Assembly: GCA_017518025.1 (NCBI GenBank)
Contig: JAFWWR010000069.1
Coordinates: forward strand, 1 to 5,578
Length of the DNA: 5,578 nt
Source: Clostridia bacterium
Lineage (GTDB): Bacteria; Bacillota; Clostridia; Oscillospirales; CAG-272
Direction of reading: 5' to 3'
A program made the position numbers and the translations under genes. Below the pieces are notes generated by a model. It worked only from the letters and a program-made list of their open reading frames with translations, had not been told where the DNA came from and ran no database searches. How positions within the stretch are numbered: the first letter of the stretch is position 1; each line of letters begins with the position of its first letter. This document shows positions 5,558-5,578 of the stretch, in pieces.

Positions 5558-5578
5558 GCGGCTCGCCTCGCGGTCTGC
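5555..5578 (+). other. in-frame TAG and continuing aldolase reading frame at the window end
   Basis: Codon 246 is TAG (5555-5557). The seven codons after it in the same frame read AARLAVC, matching what aldolases of this type carry between GVPEEMLR and KINIDSD, where one residue such as K, R, E or Q normally fills the stop position. No frameshift is needed. The rest of the gene, about 60 codons, would lie beyond the window. Confidence 0.7.

Noticed and set aside
4820..5578. Aldolase as evidence for a general UAG-recoding organism
   Set aside because: About 1,440 codons in the other three genes contain no in-frame TAG, and one isolated TAG near the sequence end is more simply an error or nonsense change.
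1..5578. CRISPR arrays, tRNA or rRNA genes, insertion sequences, attachment sites
   Set aside because: No spaced repeats, tRNA-like cloverleaf, transposase or terminal repeats were seen; the window is filled by four metabolic genes and short control regions.

Overview
The window is a GC-rich bacterial segment. Its AAAGGA/GGAGG-type ribosome binding sites, sigma-A/sigma-70 type promoters (some with extended -10 elements) and an intrinsic terminator, plus protein types familiar from gut or rumen clostridia, suggest a member of the Bacillota, probably class Clostridia. That placement is an inference. Three complete or nearly complete genes and one edge-truncated gene fill the window in two back-to-back divergent pairs: esterase (-) / glycoside hydrolase (+), then fucI (-) / aldolase (+). 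The middle two genes are convergent and share one terminator.

Layout. 1-581 (-): first 193 codons of an intracellular alpha/beta-hydrolase of the acetyl-xylan-esterase/dienelactone-hydrolase kind, cut by the window edge. 582-743: compact divergent promoter region with one good promoter in each direction. 744-2690 (+): a 648-residue signal-peptide-less glycoside hydrolase of family 78 (alpha-L-rhamnosidase type). 2689-2724: perfect 16-bp bidirectional terminator. 2734-4536 (-): fucI, a full-length L-fucose isomerase (600 aa) with its metal-binding residues intact. 4537-4819: divergent control region with a promoter on each strand, a 15-bp palindrome at the fucI transcription start, a long imperfect inverted repeat between the promoters and a cre-like site at the aldolase -35. 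4820-5557 (+): class II (zinc) fructose-bisphosphate aldolase, interrupted by an in-frame TAG near its C-terminal quarter.

How it fits together (inference). An intracellular rhamnosidase-type hydrolase, a deacylating esterase and L-fucose isomerase look like part of a deoxysugar or plant/host glycan utilisation region. The rhamnosidase and esterase would trim imported oligosaccharides, fucose isomerase would start L-fucose (or D-arabinose) breakdown, and the aldolase belongs to central glycolysis. No transporter, kinase, fuculose-phosphate aldolase or regulator gene is visible.

The most unusual signal is the aldolase. Translation stops at a TAG at 5555-5557, yet the codons after it, in the same frame, read AARLAVC, which is what this family normally has just before its KINIDSD segment. 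This is a nonsense mutation, a sequencing/assembly error close to the end of the sequence, or, much less likely, a read-through or recoded stop. I did not find evidence for a wholly new multi-gene system.
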